Shown one piece after another: positions 1 to 10,279 of a stretch of 64,000 bases of DNA. The stretch lies in NCBI GenBank assembly GCA_009668975.1, contig SBEG01000008.1:1-64000 (forward strand), given 5' to 3'. The DNA is from Deltaproteobacteria bacterium. Lineage in GTDB: Bacteria > Desulfobacterota > Desulfuromonadia > Geobacterales > Geobacteraceae. Made by a program: the position numbers and the translations under genes. The stretch's first letter is position 1. Every line of letters begins with the position of its first letter. The notes beneath the pieces are model-generated. The model did no database searches. It was not told the DNA's origin and worked only from the letters and a program-made list of their open reading frames with translations.

Positions 1-23
1 TCCTCTTTCTTCAGCTCACTCAT
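1..23 (-). CDS. 5' end of a gene following acoX, probably acetoin dehydrogenase E1 alpha (acoA)
   Basis: Only the first seven codons (MSELKKE) are inside the window. An ATG at 23-21 is preceded by a textbook Shine-Dalgarno (AAGGAGG, 10 nt upstream) in the 40-nt gap after acoX, so a real translated gene begins here and runs off the left edge. In acetoin loci of related bacteria acoX is followed by acoA, the TPP-binding E1 alpha subunit; that identity is inference from position alone. Confidence 0.6.
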
Positions 24-63
24 CTCGTTTCCTCCTTGTTATCTCGTACTGCTTTCGTTGCTT

Positions 64-1179
64 TCATTTACGTTCTCCTTCGAATACTTCTCCGTGACTC
101 AATCCAAGCTTGATCCCGTTTTCGTAACAATGTCCTTGTATCTGAAAATCCACAAACACTCGATTCTTGACCGCCTGATCCAGGGCTTTCGAAATATTCA
201 CGATGACCGGCCCGGTAGTTTCCAACCAGACTTTCAGCGTGTCGTTTTCACCGAATTCAAGCTCACGCTCTCCATCAAGTGCCATGGTCCCGGAGGATAA
301 TTCAATTGTCTGCACCTCCCCACGACGGATTTCTTTCAGACTGGCAATCCCGACGGGTACCATCAATCCGGGGGCAATCGGAGCAGTAACCGTCATGATT
401 CCTTCACCAGGCGGCACCAGACTCAAGCGCAAGCCGTACGGACAACATCGGCTCACCGGGCGGACAAGTCCGGCAATCGAGGAAAGCCCAACCGCATCCG
501 ACTCGGCAAAGGCCACAAATAATTCCCTAAGACTTTCCGCCTGCCAAAGGGCTTTTGTACCTATCCAGTTGGCAGCAGAATGGCAGATATCCACCAGGGC
601 CACATCTTCGCTCAACCCGTTTTTGTTCACATGGAGGATCTTGCTGCGCGAACAGACGTCACTGACCGCAACCCGCTCCATTGCTACCAGTCCGGCGGCT
701 AATCCGGCAATGGTTGCTTCCCGAATCTCGGGAAAAGCATTGTTGGTTCCGGTGGAAAGTGTCACCAGCGGTACTGTCCCTGATTTTTTCGCGACAAGGC
801 GATGCGTACCGTCGCCTCCCATCACAATTATGGCACCAACGCCCTTATTCACCATGAGTTCGACGGCCCGCAGAGTATCAACCGGAGAATCCTCAATAGG
901 CATCTCCAGGAAATGCACTTCAGGCATGGTAGCGGGATTCCCGTGACGACCATGGTTAAGTGAGTGCATGATGTGGCACGCTACGCCGGCCACATCGGGC
1001 ATCATGAAGACCTCGCCGACACCCAGCACACCAAGGGCGCCCAGAAGTCGATAGACCATGTTGCATTTCTCGGTATTCTGGAATACCGAAGCTTTGGCCA
1101 CCAACCGACGGACATCACGCCCTGACGCCGGATTAACCAGTACACCTACCGAAGGTTTTGTCTGTCGCATGGATTTCAT
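64..1179 (-). CDS. acoX: AcoX, ATP-NAD kinase-like acetoin catabolism protein
   Basis: This 371-residue protein belongs to the NAD-kinase/diacylglycerol-kinase fold. The nucleotide-binding GGDGT motif is at about residues 121-125, and an N-terminal VNPASGRD segment (about 15-22) is typical of the AcoX branch. AcoX is encoded at the head of acetoin dehydrogenase operons; its biochemical role is not established. It is the first gene after a -24/-12 promoter (1228-1243) and lies 40 bp before the next gene. The first ATG has only a weak GAAGA Shine-Dalgarno; a second in-frame ATG three codons later (1170) is possible. The order acoX then acoA, the distant acoR and the butanediol operon support an acetoin role. 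Confidence 0.88.
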   Translation of the reverse strand: MKSMRQTKPSVGVLVNPASGRDVRRLVAKASVFQNTEKCNMVYRLLGALGVLGVGEVFMMPDVAGVACHIMHSLNHGRHGNPATMPEVHFLEMPIEDSPVDTLRAVELMVNKGVGAIIVMGGDGTHRLVAKKSGTVPLVTLSTGTNNAFPEIREATIAGLAAGLVAMERVAVSDVCSRSKILHVNKNGLSEDVALVDICHSAANWIGTKALWQAESLRELFVAFAESDAVGLSSIAGLVRPVSRCCPYGLRLSLVPPGEGIMTVTAPIAPGLMVPVGIASLKEIRRGEVQTIELSSGTMALDGERELEFGENDTLKVWLETTGPVIVNISKALDQAVKNRVFVDFQIQGHCYENGIKLGLSHGEVFEGERK

Positions 1180-1227
1180 ATTTTCTTCAATAAAAACAAT
1201 GGATTTGTTCTTCTTGACCTATATAAA

Positions 1228-1243
1228 AGCACAACGCATGCCA
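1228..1243 (-). promoter_or_regulatory. sigma-54 (-24/-12) promoter of the acoX operon
   Basis: Read on the minus strand the site is TGGCATGCGTTGTGCT. It has the invariant GG and GC exactly 10 nt apart, as in the consensus TGGCAC-N5-TTGC. The -12 GC is about 50 bp from the acoX ATG, giving a predicted leader of roughly 40 nt. A sigma-54 activator (AcoR) is encoded in the same window and a palindrome lies about 215 bp upstream, which fits enhancer-dependent transcription. Confidence 0.75.
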
Positions 1244-1451
1244 CCGAACGCTTTGAAAAAAGCTCTGTTACGAGCCACAAACAGCGAATAGAAAAAAACA
1301 TGTTTTATTTCAGCACTTTACATCCAGATCATTTTCTCACAATCGTCTTTGCGTAAAAGCAATTAGACTGATCAGAGCACAGAAGCAGGTAATTTCAGGC
1401 TGTCAGGAGGATTGTCGCAGCGGGAAATGTTACAGATGTTCTTTGGAACAA

Positions 1452-1467
1452 TGAGACACTTGTCGCA
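1452..1467. promoter_or_regulatory. Palindromic upstream activator site, likely AcoR-binding
   Basis: TGAGACACTTGTCGCA is an imperfect 7-2-7 inverted repeat. Its reverse complement differs at only two positions, both in the central spacer, from the palindrome at 18734-18749 upstream of the other sigma-54 promoter in this window. It lies about 215 bp upstream of the acoX -24 element. A half site TTGTCGCAG (1412-1420) and a separate inverted repeat TGTTC-TTTG-GAACA (1437-1450) lie nearby. The 1180-1523 interval otherwise shows no gene. Confidence 0.65.
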
Positions 1468-1523
1468 GGGAAAAGCGTAGTAGCAACAGACAGACATTCG
1501 AAGAACCTTGAGCAGTGCAGATC

Positions 1524-1576
1524 AAAAAAAGGGGGCCGCCACACTCTCAGGAAAATCCGGAAAATGTGGCGGCCCC
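1524..1576 (-). terminator. Rho-independent terminator closing the thiC-Lin0512 run
   Basis: A perfect 12-bp stem (GGGGCCGCCACA at 1532-1543 with its complement at 1565-1576) is followed on the minus strand by seven T residues. It lies about 100 bp past the Lin0512 stop codon and separates the thiamine run from the acoX promoter region. Confidence 0.85.
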
Positions 1577-1674
1577 ACCGATGAGAAACGCCCTCCGAAT
1601 GAAACGGACATTGCTCACAGTTTGATTATTTTGAAAAGGTACAGCAAACTTAATCTACCCGCATGGTCATCCGC

Positions 1675-2037
1675 TTACGGCACGGGAACAGAGACAGTGA
1701 GGGCGGCAATTGCCACGAAAATGTTGTCTCCGCTCCCCAGTTCCGGAACTTCCAGACCCCGGGTCATCATCCCTCCGGAAACGATCTCAAGTTTTTTCGT
1801 GCCGAATGGAACAGCGGTGAGCACTAGTTCGCCATCGACCTCTTCTGGCTTAGGACAGGCAATCTTCACTTGGACATGCATCGAATTGGGGTCTTCAAGC
1901 GCGAAGATCTCAAAAAGACCGCAGAGGCAACTCCGGGATACAGCGTCTTTCACCGCCCGGCAGGCAGCCTTGGTCGAGTTCCCTCCATGCAGGTCGGTTC
2001 CGTAGCCGAGTTCAACGATATATCTCTTCAAAGCCAT
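1675..2037 (-). CDS. Lin0512 family protein, function unknown
   Basis: A 120-residue protein that starts with an ELGYGTDLHGG-like segment and continues TKAACRAVKDAV. This pattern is what I recall for the small uncharacterised Lin0512 family (TIGR02058-type), in which ring-like oligomers have been suggested but no activity assigned. A strong Shine-Dalgarno (AAGGAGGAG) precedes the ATG. It is the last gene before a strong terminator and is 83 bp from the hydrolase gene, so it is probably the distal member of the thiC operon. No signal peptide or membrane segment is visible. The family call is from memory of the motif; the function is open. Confidence 0.65.
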   Translation of the reverse strand: MALKRYIVELGYGTDLHGGNSTKAACRAVKDAVSRSCLCGLFEIFALEDPNSMHVQVKIACPKPEEVDGELVLTAVPFGTKKLEIVSGGMMTRGLEVPELGSGDNIFVAIAALTVSVPVP

Positions 2038-2120
2038 GGCGTTCTCCTCCTTCGTCGGATCCGCGTAGTGCGGTTTTCAATAGTAGCGCCTGATGCCTCT
2101 GTACCAAAACCTTTTGGCCG

Positions 2121-2900
2121 CTAGTCAACTGTTTCAGGACCGGACAAAAATTCATGTACCAGCCGTTCGAAGATTTCCGGCGCCTGCGCATGGACCCAGT
2201 GGCCGGCAGCGGCAACCGTCGCGAGTTCAGCACGCGGAAAATACTTCTTAATACCCTGATAATCCGCAGGCCCAATATAATCAGAGTTCCCGCCTCGGAC
2301 AAAAAGGGCCTGCTTGTCAAAGCTCCCCTCCCAGTCAGGCGCCGCAACGATTTCCCGGTAGTTCTCATGGAGAGCCTTCAGGTTCATTCGCCATCGCAAC
2401 CTGCCGGACGGTGTGGTAGTGAGATTTTTCAGCAGAAATTCAACGACCGACCGGTCTGAGAGACCTTTTTCAAGCTCCTGGCGGACCTCGCTTCGCCGAG
2501 AAAACCTGTCGAGGGTAATGGAAGTCAACAGCGTAAAGACTTCTGCATGGGAAGGAGGGTAGGCGCGTGGAGCAATATCTACCACAATTAGTCTTTTCAC
2601 CAAGTCCGAATAGGTCAGAGCAAAGTGCATGGCCACCTTGCCTCCCAAAGAATGACCCAGCAGATGCGCCGAGCCGAGGGAGTGTTCAGCCATGAACTCT
2701 TTGAGGTCTTCCGTCATCAGGGCGCAGTTGAATGCGGCACTGTGGGGAGAATTTCCATGGTTGCGCTGATCTACGGAAAACACCCGGAAGCTGCGGCAGA
2801 GTTTTTTGCTCATGGAGCGCCAGTTTTCCCCTGACCCGAACAGTCCGTGCAGGATTATCAGCGGGTGGCCTGCCCCACAGCTTTCAGAATGAAGACGCAT
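2121..2900 (-). CDS. Alpha/beta-fold hydrolase, YbfF-like esterase
   Basis: This 259-residue soluble protein has the alpha/beta-hydrolase layout. There is an HGLFGSGENW oxyanion segment near residue 18, the nucleophile elbow GHSLGG at about 82-87 (Ser84), a late acid in RGGNSDY and a C-terminal catalytic His in AAGHWVH. The HGLFG and DQRNHG patterns resemble E. coli YbfF, an esterase active on short acyl esters and acyl-CoAs in vitro. It sits between yhcC and Lin0512 in the thiC run, but a link with thiamine is not evident. The substrate is unknown. Confidence 0.8.
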   Translation of the reverse strand: MRLHSESCGAGHPLIILHGLFGSGENWRSMSKKLCRSFRVFSVDQRNHGNSPHSAAFNCALMTEDLKEFMAEHSLGSAHLLGHSLGGKVAMHFALTYSDLVKRLIVVDIAPRAYPPSHAEVFTLLTSITLDRFSRRSEVRQELEKGLSDRSVVEFLLKNLTTTPSGRLRWRMNLKALHENYREIVAAPDWEGSFDKQALFVRGGNSDYIGPADYQGIKKYFPRAELATVAAAGHWVHAQAPEIFERLVHEFLSGPETVD

Positions 2901-2990
2901 AACTGTTTCTACCGGAAACTTCGCACCCAGCCTGATTGCTGTCTTGGCAAACTATCTGCCACAACGAGCGCCAACCGGCGAGGGCTAGTT

Positions 2991-3950
2991 TCAGAGGTTT
3001 GAGACCTGCCTGCTGACGCCTGGCACTCTGCAGCCCTGCCAGGTACCGCGCCGGCCAAGCTCATTGATGATCGAGTACCACATCTGATTATTTTTCAGCT
3101 GCCAGCGGGGAGCAATCAGCAGGTCGAGCGGTGCCGAACCGTACAACCTCTGGATTGCGATGGTCGCGGGGATTCGCTCCAGAAAATCGCAGACCGTTGA
3201 GGTATATTCTTCGCGGCTGACCAGTTGATACTGACCTTTTTCGTAGAGTTCCGCCAGTCTGGTACCCCGTACGGCATGGAGCTGATGAATCTTCAGCGAG
3301 TCGATGGGGAGACGGGAGACAAGCTCGGCTGTCTTCAGGAAAGCAGCGCGGGTTTCCCCGGGGAAACCGTAAATGAGATGGGTGCAGATATCGATGCCGC
3401 GACCCGCAACACGCTCAACAGCTTTCAGGTACTCAGCCAGGCCATGCCCCCGGTTCATCCAATTCAGGAGATCGTCATCCATGGACTGCAGGCCCAGCTC
3501 AATACAGACGTAGTGGTGTCGTGCAAGTTCCGCGAGCAGGGAGAGTGCCTCATCTCCCAGTGCATCCGGCCTGGTCCCGACCGAGATGCCCAGCACATCA
3601 GGATGGGCCAAAGCACGGGTATACATGTCACGAAGAATATCCACCGGAGCGTACGTATTGGTGAATTTCTGAAAATAGATGATGAACCGTTCGCTCTTCA
3701 AACGACGTCGGTGGTAGGCCATTCCCTCTGATATCTGCCGCTCCAAGGGAATAATTGCCTGCGTGCCGCCGGGTGAGAAAGATGCGTTGTCGCAGTAAAT
3801 ACAGCCGCCGGTTCCCTTAGTCCCGTCACGGTTCGGGCAAGTAAATCCGCCGTCCACATTGACTTTGCTGACACGAAACCCGAAACGGTGACGCAGATAG
3901 GACCCGTATGAATTGATATGTAGATCCTTGTGGATGTGCCCGTGGAACAT
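2991..3950 (-). CDS. TIGR01212 family radical SAM protein (YhcC-like)
   Basis: This 319-residue radical SAM enzyme has its cluster cysteines in the N-terminal stretch TCPNRDGTKGTGGCIYC (Cys38, Cys50 and Cys53). That unusual spacing defines the YhcC/TIGR01212 group rather than the classical CX3CX2C. Downstream features such as SVGTRPD and CIELGLQS are typical of the group's TIM-barrel core. The physiological reaction of YhcC is not settled. It lies 48 bp downstream of thiG in the same orientation. Length matches the family. Confidence 0.85.
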   Translation of the reverse strand: MFHGHIHKDLHINSYGSYLRHRFGFRVSKVNVDGGFTCPNRDGTKGTGGCIYCDNASFSPGGTQAIIPLERQISEGMAYHRRRLKSERFIIYFQKFTNTYAPVDILRDMYTRALAHPDVLGISVGTRPDALGDEALSLLAELARHHYVCIELGLQSMDDDLLNWMNRGHGLAEYLKAVERVAGRGIDICTHLIYGFPGETRAAFLKTAELVSRLPIDSLKIHQLHAVRGTRLAELYEKGQYQLVSREEYTSTVCDFLERIPATIAIQRLYGSAPLDLLIAPRWQLKNNQMWYSIINELGRRGTWQGCRVPGVSRQVSNL

Positions 3951-3998
3951 CGTTACTCCGCTGAAATAATCTGTACAATTTTGGTCGGTGAGTCCCGA

Positions 3999-4781
3999 TT
4001 ATTTGATGACCCCTTCCAGGGGACTTGAAGCCGTTGCATACAACTTGCGAGGAATTCGACCAGATAAATAAGCAAGTCGCCCAGCCCGAACAGCCAGGTT
4101 CATGGCCTCCGCCATGGCAACAGGGTTCTGGGCACAGGCAATAGCAGTGTTCATAAGTACACCGTCACAGCCAAGCTCCATGGCAATTGCCGCATCAGAG
4201 GCGGTTCCGACACCGGCATCAACGATTACCGGAACACTCACAGCCTCCATGATAATCCTGATGTTATACGGATTCCGTATCCCCAGGCCGCTGCCTATCG
4301 GCGCACCAAGAGGCATGACCGCGGCACAACCCAGATCCTCCAGTTTCTTGCAAACAATCGGATCGTCTGATGTGTAGGGAAGGACGGTAAATCCCTCCCT
4401 AACAAGTATGTTCGCAGCCTTCAGGAGCTCTTCGTTGTTAGGGAAAAGGGTCTTCTCGTCCCCGAGTACTTCCAGCTTTACGAAATCGGAGAGCCCCGCC
4501 TCCCGGGCAAGCCGGCAGGTACGCACTGCTTCATCCGCCGAATAACACCCAGCCGTGTTGGGTAGCAGGGTATATTTTTTCAGATCGATATGGTCGAGCA
4601 GCGATTCCTTATTCCTGTCAGAAATGTTTACCCGCCTGACGGCAACGGTCACGATCTCCGCTCCCGAGGCCTCGATCGCCTTGGCCATCTGCGAGAAATC
4701 CTCATATTTTCCGGTTCCTACCATGAGTCGAGAGCTGAACTCCCGTCCCGCAATTCTCAAGTTGTCATTCTTAATATTCAT
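3999..4781 (-). CDS. thiG: Thiazole synthase ThiG
   Basis: ThiG builds the thiazole phosphate half of thiamine from DXP, dehydroglycine and ThiS thiocarboxylate. The translated core starts [19 protein letters not shown] and contains the family signatures [22 protein letters not shown] and [12 protein letters not shown]. The open frame extends 34 codons further upstream, but the ATG at 4781 is preferred: it has an AAGGAGAG Shine-Dalgarno, gives the normal length (260 aa) and removes an overlap with thiS. It lies 13 bp after thiS, so the two partner proteins are co-translated. Confidence 0.93.
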   Translation of the reverse strand: MNIKNDNLRIAGREFSSRLMVGTGKYEDFSQMAKAIEASGAEIVTVAVRRVNISDRNKESLLDHIDLKKYTLLPNTAGCYSADEAVRTCRLAREAGLSDFVKLEVLGDEKTLFPNNEELLKAANILVREGFTVLPYTSDDPIVCKKLEDLGCAAVMPLGAPIGSGLGIRNPYNIRIIMEAVSVPVIVDAGVGTASDAAIAMELGCDGVLMNTAIACAQNPVAMAEAMNLAVRAGRLAYLSGRIPRKLYATASSPLEGVIK

Positions 4782-4794
4782 ACCTGCTCTCCTT

Positions 4795-4992
4795 TTACCC
4801 TCCCCCGACGAACCAGACAATTTCCAGCTGGTCTCCTTCCAGGAGAAAGGTTGTTCGATAATCATTTTTTGCCAGGATTGCACGGTTCAATTCGACGGCA
4901 ATAGGCCTCGGGTCGCACTCTATCGTCAGCAAAAAATCGTAGACGCTCATCGATGATGTGATTTTTTCTTCACCATTCACCAGTATCTTCAT
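4795..4992 (-). CDS. thiS: Sulfur carrier protein ThiS
   Basis: A 65-residue ubiquitin-fold protein ending in the required C-terminal Gly-Gly (FVGGG). This terminus is adenylated and converted to a thiocarboxylate that donates sulfur to ThiG. It lies directly between thiC and thiG with 13-19 bp gaps, which fixes the identity. The adenylyltransferase ThiF and the dehydroglycine synthase (ThiH or ThiO) are not in the window and must be encoded elsewhere. Confidence 0.93.
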   Translation of the reverse strand: MKILVNGEEKITSSMSVYDFLLTIECDPRPIAVELNRAILAKNDYRTTFLLEGDQLEIVWFVGGG

Positions 4993-5011
4993 GAATATTC
5001 TCCACCCTCCG

Positions 5012-6886
<1,875 letters not shown>

Positions 6887-6920
6887 CTATTCGAGTCAAG
6901 CAGCACAAGTTCTCAAAGCG

Positions 6921-7256
6921 TCAGAAATCGACGGAATTGAGCACCAGCCTCTCTTCCCTGGCAGACAAACGCCTCGTCAGCCGATTTTTCTTTGTATTCG
7001 GGGGGCGTCCCAAACGTTTTCTGATCTTGAGACCCGCCAACCTTTGCGTTTTGAAAATTTGCCGCCAGGTATTGACCGTGGTCTTGCTCAGGCCAAGTTG
7101 GTTAGCGATCTCCTGCAGTGAAATCCCTTTCTCCGTCAGGAGAATTATTTTGCAACGCCGTACCAGCATCAGGTCATCCCCTGACTGCAGGATCATTCTG
7201 GCAAGCTCTTTCTTTTCGAAAGAACCGAGATTCAACTTCAACCTCTTTCGTGGCAT
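6921..7256 (-). CDS. Stand-alone helix-turn-helix protein, IS630/transposase-N-terminal-like
   Basis: A 111-residue protein (start MPRKRLKLN with an AGGAAA Shine-Dalgarno; an upstream in-frame ATG at 7340 has weaker support). It contains a homeodomain-type HTH, ISLQEIANQLGLSKTTVNTW (about residues 48-67), followed by a basic GRPPNTKK linker. This is the architecture of the N-terminal DNA-binding region of IS630/Tc1-type transposases, but no DDE catalytic domain follows before the stop. It could be a solo regulator or a truncated transposase. It separates thiC from its upstream region by only 67 bp. Confidence 0.55.
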   Translation of the reverse strand: MPRKRLKLNLGSFEKKELARMILQSGDDLMLVRRCKIILLTEKGISLQEIANQLGLSKTTVNTWRQIFKTQRLAGLKIRKRLGRPPNTKKNRLTRRLSAREERLVLNSVDF

Positions 7257-7390
7257 ACATTTCCTTTCCTCTCCATGACAAAATCTGTTGATTTTCGCCA
7301 GACCTTCTACCAAAAGCTTCAACGAGGGGTTGCAGTACAAGGGACTCTCAGTTTTACGGAAAATCCTTCAGCAGCAACCAGTTCGCTGAA

Positions 7391-7657
7391 TCACGAGTTG
7401 GCAAACTGTGTCAGCCGGTCCTCTAAACGAAAGAGATGGATATCATGGACAATCGCAGCAAAAATTGTGTGAAGAGAATGCTGACTCTCACCATTTTCAT
7501 GGGTATTTAGACAGATCAGGATGCTATCAAGCAGTGATTCCAGTTTTTCTATCCTGTCCTCGTATTCTCCGACCTCCCATTGCAGATCGGCCACCCGTTC
7601 AATCAACTCGGCGGAAACCTTCCTGCTTTCCTCGAAATCAAGAGCCTTTCGTGACAT
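7391..7657 (-). CDS. Small coiled-coil protein, function unknown
   Basis: An 88-residue protein beginning MSRKALDFEE at an ATG with an AAGGAG Shine-Dalgarno 9-10 nt upstream; a much longer upstream extension of the frame is non-coding in character. Residues about 10-50 are rich in heptad-spaced Leu/Val/Ile with many Glu/Arg (KVSAELIERVADLQWEV), suggesting a coiled coil. A histidine-rich segment follows (HENGESQHSLHTIF). No family was recognised. It is on the same strand as the HTH gene, 134 bp upstream of it. Confidence 0.5.
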   Translation of the reverse strand: MSRKALDFEESRKVSAELIERVADLQWEVGEYEDRIEKLESLLDSILICLNTHENGESQHSLHTIFAAIVHDIHLFRLEDRLTQFANS

Positions 7658-8200
7658 CCCTTTACTCCTTCTTGCATCGCAAAACTTTCTGCGTTCAATC
7701 CTTTTTCCGCCATATCCATAAACAAAAGCAAAAAAAGAACCACTTGGCACCTCAATCAGCAAATTGTCCTGAAAATCATGGCTTTTTTTGCAACTAGCCA
7801 CGTTTCCCGCGCCAAATAACGAGCATGCACGACCATTACCCGCAGCGGTTCGAGAAAACATGATACAGCTGACACGGTGTCCTGAAACAGATGTATCACC
7901 CACAACAATGTCACTGCGACAACAACCAGGCAAAAGACTTCGACTGAAGCACCCCCGCGTTTTCCAGGCAGCAAATAATGGTGCCATGGGAAAAACGGGA
8001 GTGACCCTCATAACATTCATCATTTTAGCTAGATACAATAAGGGATTCGGTGTCAGGCGCGATCTTTGCGCAGTCCAGAACTTCGTAACAATAACCTGCC
8101 GAAGCGGAAACTCAGTCTGCTGCTCATCGCGCCTTTCTTACTGGCGTCTTTTATGCTTAAGAAGGTGGATGAATCAAACCATTCTTGGAAGAAGGTTACC
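7658..8200. other. Intergenic region between divergent genes, no gene recognised
   Basis: About 540 bp separating the coiled-coil gene (minus) from thiL (plus). Open frames on both strands are short and have unbalanced composition. The thiL frame runs open upstream to about 8066, but those extra codons lack family similarity. No TPP riboswitch landmarks (CTGAGA plus the conserved P4/P5 arm) were found ahead of thiL. Confidence 0.5.
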
Positions 8201-9229
8201 ATGACACAAGAGATAAAGACCGATCGGAGCCTCACTGATCTTGGCGAATTCGGCCTCATTGACCTTATTGCACGAAAAGTTCGCCCCTCCTCAGTAGTCC
8301 ACATTGGCATCGGCGACGATGCGGCAGCATTTCACTGGCAGCCCCACTGTCTGGCCCTGGCAACCACCGATATGCTGGTGGAAGGAGTGCATTTCGATCT
8401 TTCTTTTTGTGATCCATTCAGACTCGGCAGAAAAGCGCTAGCGGTCAATCTCTCCGACATTGCGGCCATGGGGGGAAGGCCCCGCTCTTTTCTCCTGTCC
8501 CTCGCCATTCCGAATGAATTTTCCGTCGATTTTATCAATGATTTCAGTTCCGGACTCCTTGAGATCGCCGAAGAATTCGGGGTAACCCTCATTGGCGGGG
8601 ATACCTGTGTTTCACGCAGTGGACTGGTTATCGGTATCACTCTGTACGGTGAACAGGAAGAGCAGAAGGTGACGCAGCGAGGTACCGCCCGTCCTGGTGA
8701 AAGCATTTTCGTCACGGGATATCTTGGGGATTCTGCATTGGGCCTGAAACTATTGCAGAGGGGATTGCGGCAGGGGGAAGTCATCGACCGACATCTAGAC
8801 CCAACACCCAGAGTACATGAGGGCTTGGCGCTTGCCGAAGCAGGGTTGACGTGTTCTATGATAGATATTAGCGATGGCCTGCTGTCAGACCTTGGCCACA
8901 TCACGGGAAAATCAGCAATGGGGGCACGATTACACCTGGACAAAATTCCCCTTTCCCGGGAATACTCGGCACATTTCGGATCCGAGTCTCAGGAACGCTA
9001 TTTGCTCGCCCTGGGAGGCGGGGAAGATTATGAACTACTGTTTACCGCCCCAGCCTACAGAAAATGCGAAATTGAAATGCTCTTCAGGAAGCTCGGGACG
9101 CCGGTCAGCGAAATCGGCGAAATAACCTCGGTCCCTGGGATACGTCTCTTCTCCGCGGAAGGTGAGACACTCCAGGGTATTGCTCCAGGATATGATCATT
9201 TTTTGTCCCGGAAGGGAAACAGGTCTTGA
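8201..9229 (+). CDS. thiL: Thiamine-monophosphate kinase ThiL
   Basis: ThiL phosphorylates thiamine monophosphate to the active cofactor TPP. The 342-residue protein carries the expected signatures: GIGDDAA (ATP/Mg binding, near residue 32), TTDMLVEGVHF, NLSDIAAMGG, GGDTC, IDISDGL and GGEDYELLFT. Start chosen at the ATG with GAAGAAGG upstream; this places GEFGLIDLI at the usual distance from the N terminus. It is translationally coupled to thiD. The gene is divergent from the thiCSG run, so the pathway is split into two transcripts here. Confidence 0.93.
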   Translation: MTQEIKTDRSLTDLGEFGLIDLIARKVRPSSVVHIGIGDDAAAFHWQPHCLALATTDMLVEGVHFDLSFCDPFRLGRKALAVNLSDIAAMGGRPRSFLLSLAIPNEFSVDFINDFSSGLLEIAEEFGVTLIGGDTCVSRSGLVIGITLYGEQEEQKVTQRGTARPGESIFVTGYLGDSALGLKLLQRGLRQGEVIDRHLDPTPRVHEGLALAEAGLTCSMIDISDGLLSDLGHITGKSAMGARLHLDKIPLSREYSAHFGSESQERYLLALGGGEDYELLFTAPAYRKCEIEMLFRKLGTPVSEIGEITSVPGIRLFSAEGETLQGIAPGYDHFLSRKGNRS

Positions 9230-10200
9230 AAAACTCCACTGATCGGGATCAACAGAGAGCCGATGCTCTACTATTTTCCCTGGTAACCCCTCCCGATTCA
9301 ATTCCGGCACGTGACCTCGAAGATCCTGAGCCACTTTTCAACCATTGTAAGCCCTACCCGTGTGGTTCCGTACTCACTGTGGCAGGCAGCGACTCCGGCG
9401 GAGGGGCCGGAATCCAGGGTGACCTGAAAACCATCACCCTCCTCGGTGGCTACGCATCGAGCGTTATTTCCTGCCTTACAGCACAGAACACCCTCGGCGT
9501 CCACTCCACCTACCAACCGCCGGCAAGCTTTTTCTCGGAACAACTCCACGCTGTATTAAGCGACATTCCGGTCGACGTGATCAAAACGGGCATGTTGAAC
9601 TCAGCGGAACTTATCGCGATCCTAGCGAAAACTTTAGATCACTACCCGGGCAGGATAGTAGTCATCGATCCGGTAATGACGGCAAAGGGCGGCTGGAATC
9701 TCCTTGAGAAAGAGGCCTGCGCCACGTTGGTCAGCCTCTTACTGCCCCGCTGCTACCTCATTACGCCAAATATCCCGGAAGCCGAACAGCTGACCGGCCT
9801 CAGCATCACTGATGAACAGGGAATGATCAACGCGGCACATGCACTGAGGAAATTGGGGGCCAGGAACGTGCTATTGAAAGGAGGGCATCTGGAGGGAGGC
9901 ACGGCAACCGATATTCTCGTGGAAGGGAGTGAAGTACAGCGTTTTGCGGCGAAACGGATTCACCATGGCAATACTCACGGTACCGGCTGCACTTACGCAT
10001 CGGCAATCGCGACCCTGTTGGCACAAGGAGAGGCATTGCCCAGAGCGGTTTCCCGGGCCAAGGAATTCGTCACCGCAGCCATTTATTATGCACGCCCCCT
10101 CGGCTCCGGGCACGGCCCGCTCAACCATTATCTGGCTGCGAGGATATTCGCTGCGGGTGCAAATGGACAAGACGCGCGGTCCTTCTGCAGAAAAAACTGA
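9226..10200 (+). CDS. thiD: Hydroxymethylpyrimidine (phosphate) kinase ThiD with N-terminal extension
   Basis: ThiD phosphorylates HMP and HMP-P to the pyrophosphate used by thiamine phosphate synthase. The ribokinase-fold core starts near residue 47 with VLTVAGSDSGGGAGIQ and continues with DIKT-like DLKTIT, VIDPVMTAKGG, TPNIPEAEQLTG, LLKGGH and the anion-hole HGTGCT. The apparent start is a TTG at 9226 that overlaps the thiL stop codon (TTGA), a coupling arrangement. This leaves about 46 residues before the kinase core with no recognised motif, and no internal ATG/GTG/TTG offers a shorter start near the core. Confidence 0.9.
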   Translation: MKNSTDRDQQRADALLFSLVTPPDSIPARDLEDPEPLFNHCKPYPCGSVLTVAGSDSGGGAGIQGDLKTITLLGGYASSVISCLTAQNTLGVHSTYQPPASFFSEQLHAVLSDIPVDVIKTGMLNSAELIAILAKTLDHYPGRIVVIDPVMTAKGGWNLLEKEACATLVSLLLPRCYLITPNIPEAEQLTGLSITDEQGMINAAHALRKLGARNVLLKGGHLEGGTATDILVEGSEVQRFAAKRIHHGNTHGTGCTYASAIATLLAQGEALPRAVSRAKEFVTAAIYYARPLGSGHGPLNHYLAARIFAAGANGQDARSFCRKN

Positions 10201-10279
10201 TAAAGTTCAGCACCTTGAAAATGAATCGTCAGGAGATCGGAACGGAGAACCATCAATACAGCCGAAAGCGCGGGGAAGA

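Noticed and set aside
7270..7400. Possible TPP riboswitch on the minus strand (CTGAGAGTCCC and AACCCCTCGTTGAAG)
   Set aside because: Some words resemble the TPP aptamer, but the paired helices and the GCGNAGGGA arm are missing, and the HTH gene lies between it and thiC.
7756..7974. 72-codon open frame with a hydrophobic centre upstream of thiL
   Set aside because: No Shine-Dalgarno, no recognisable fold, overlaps a region open in other frames.
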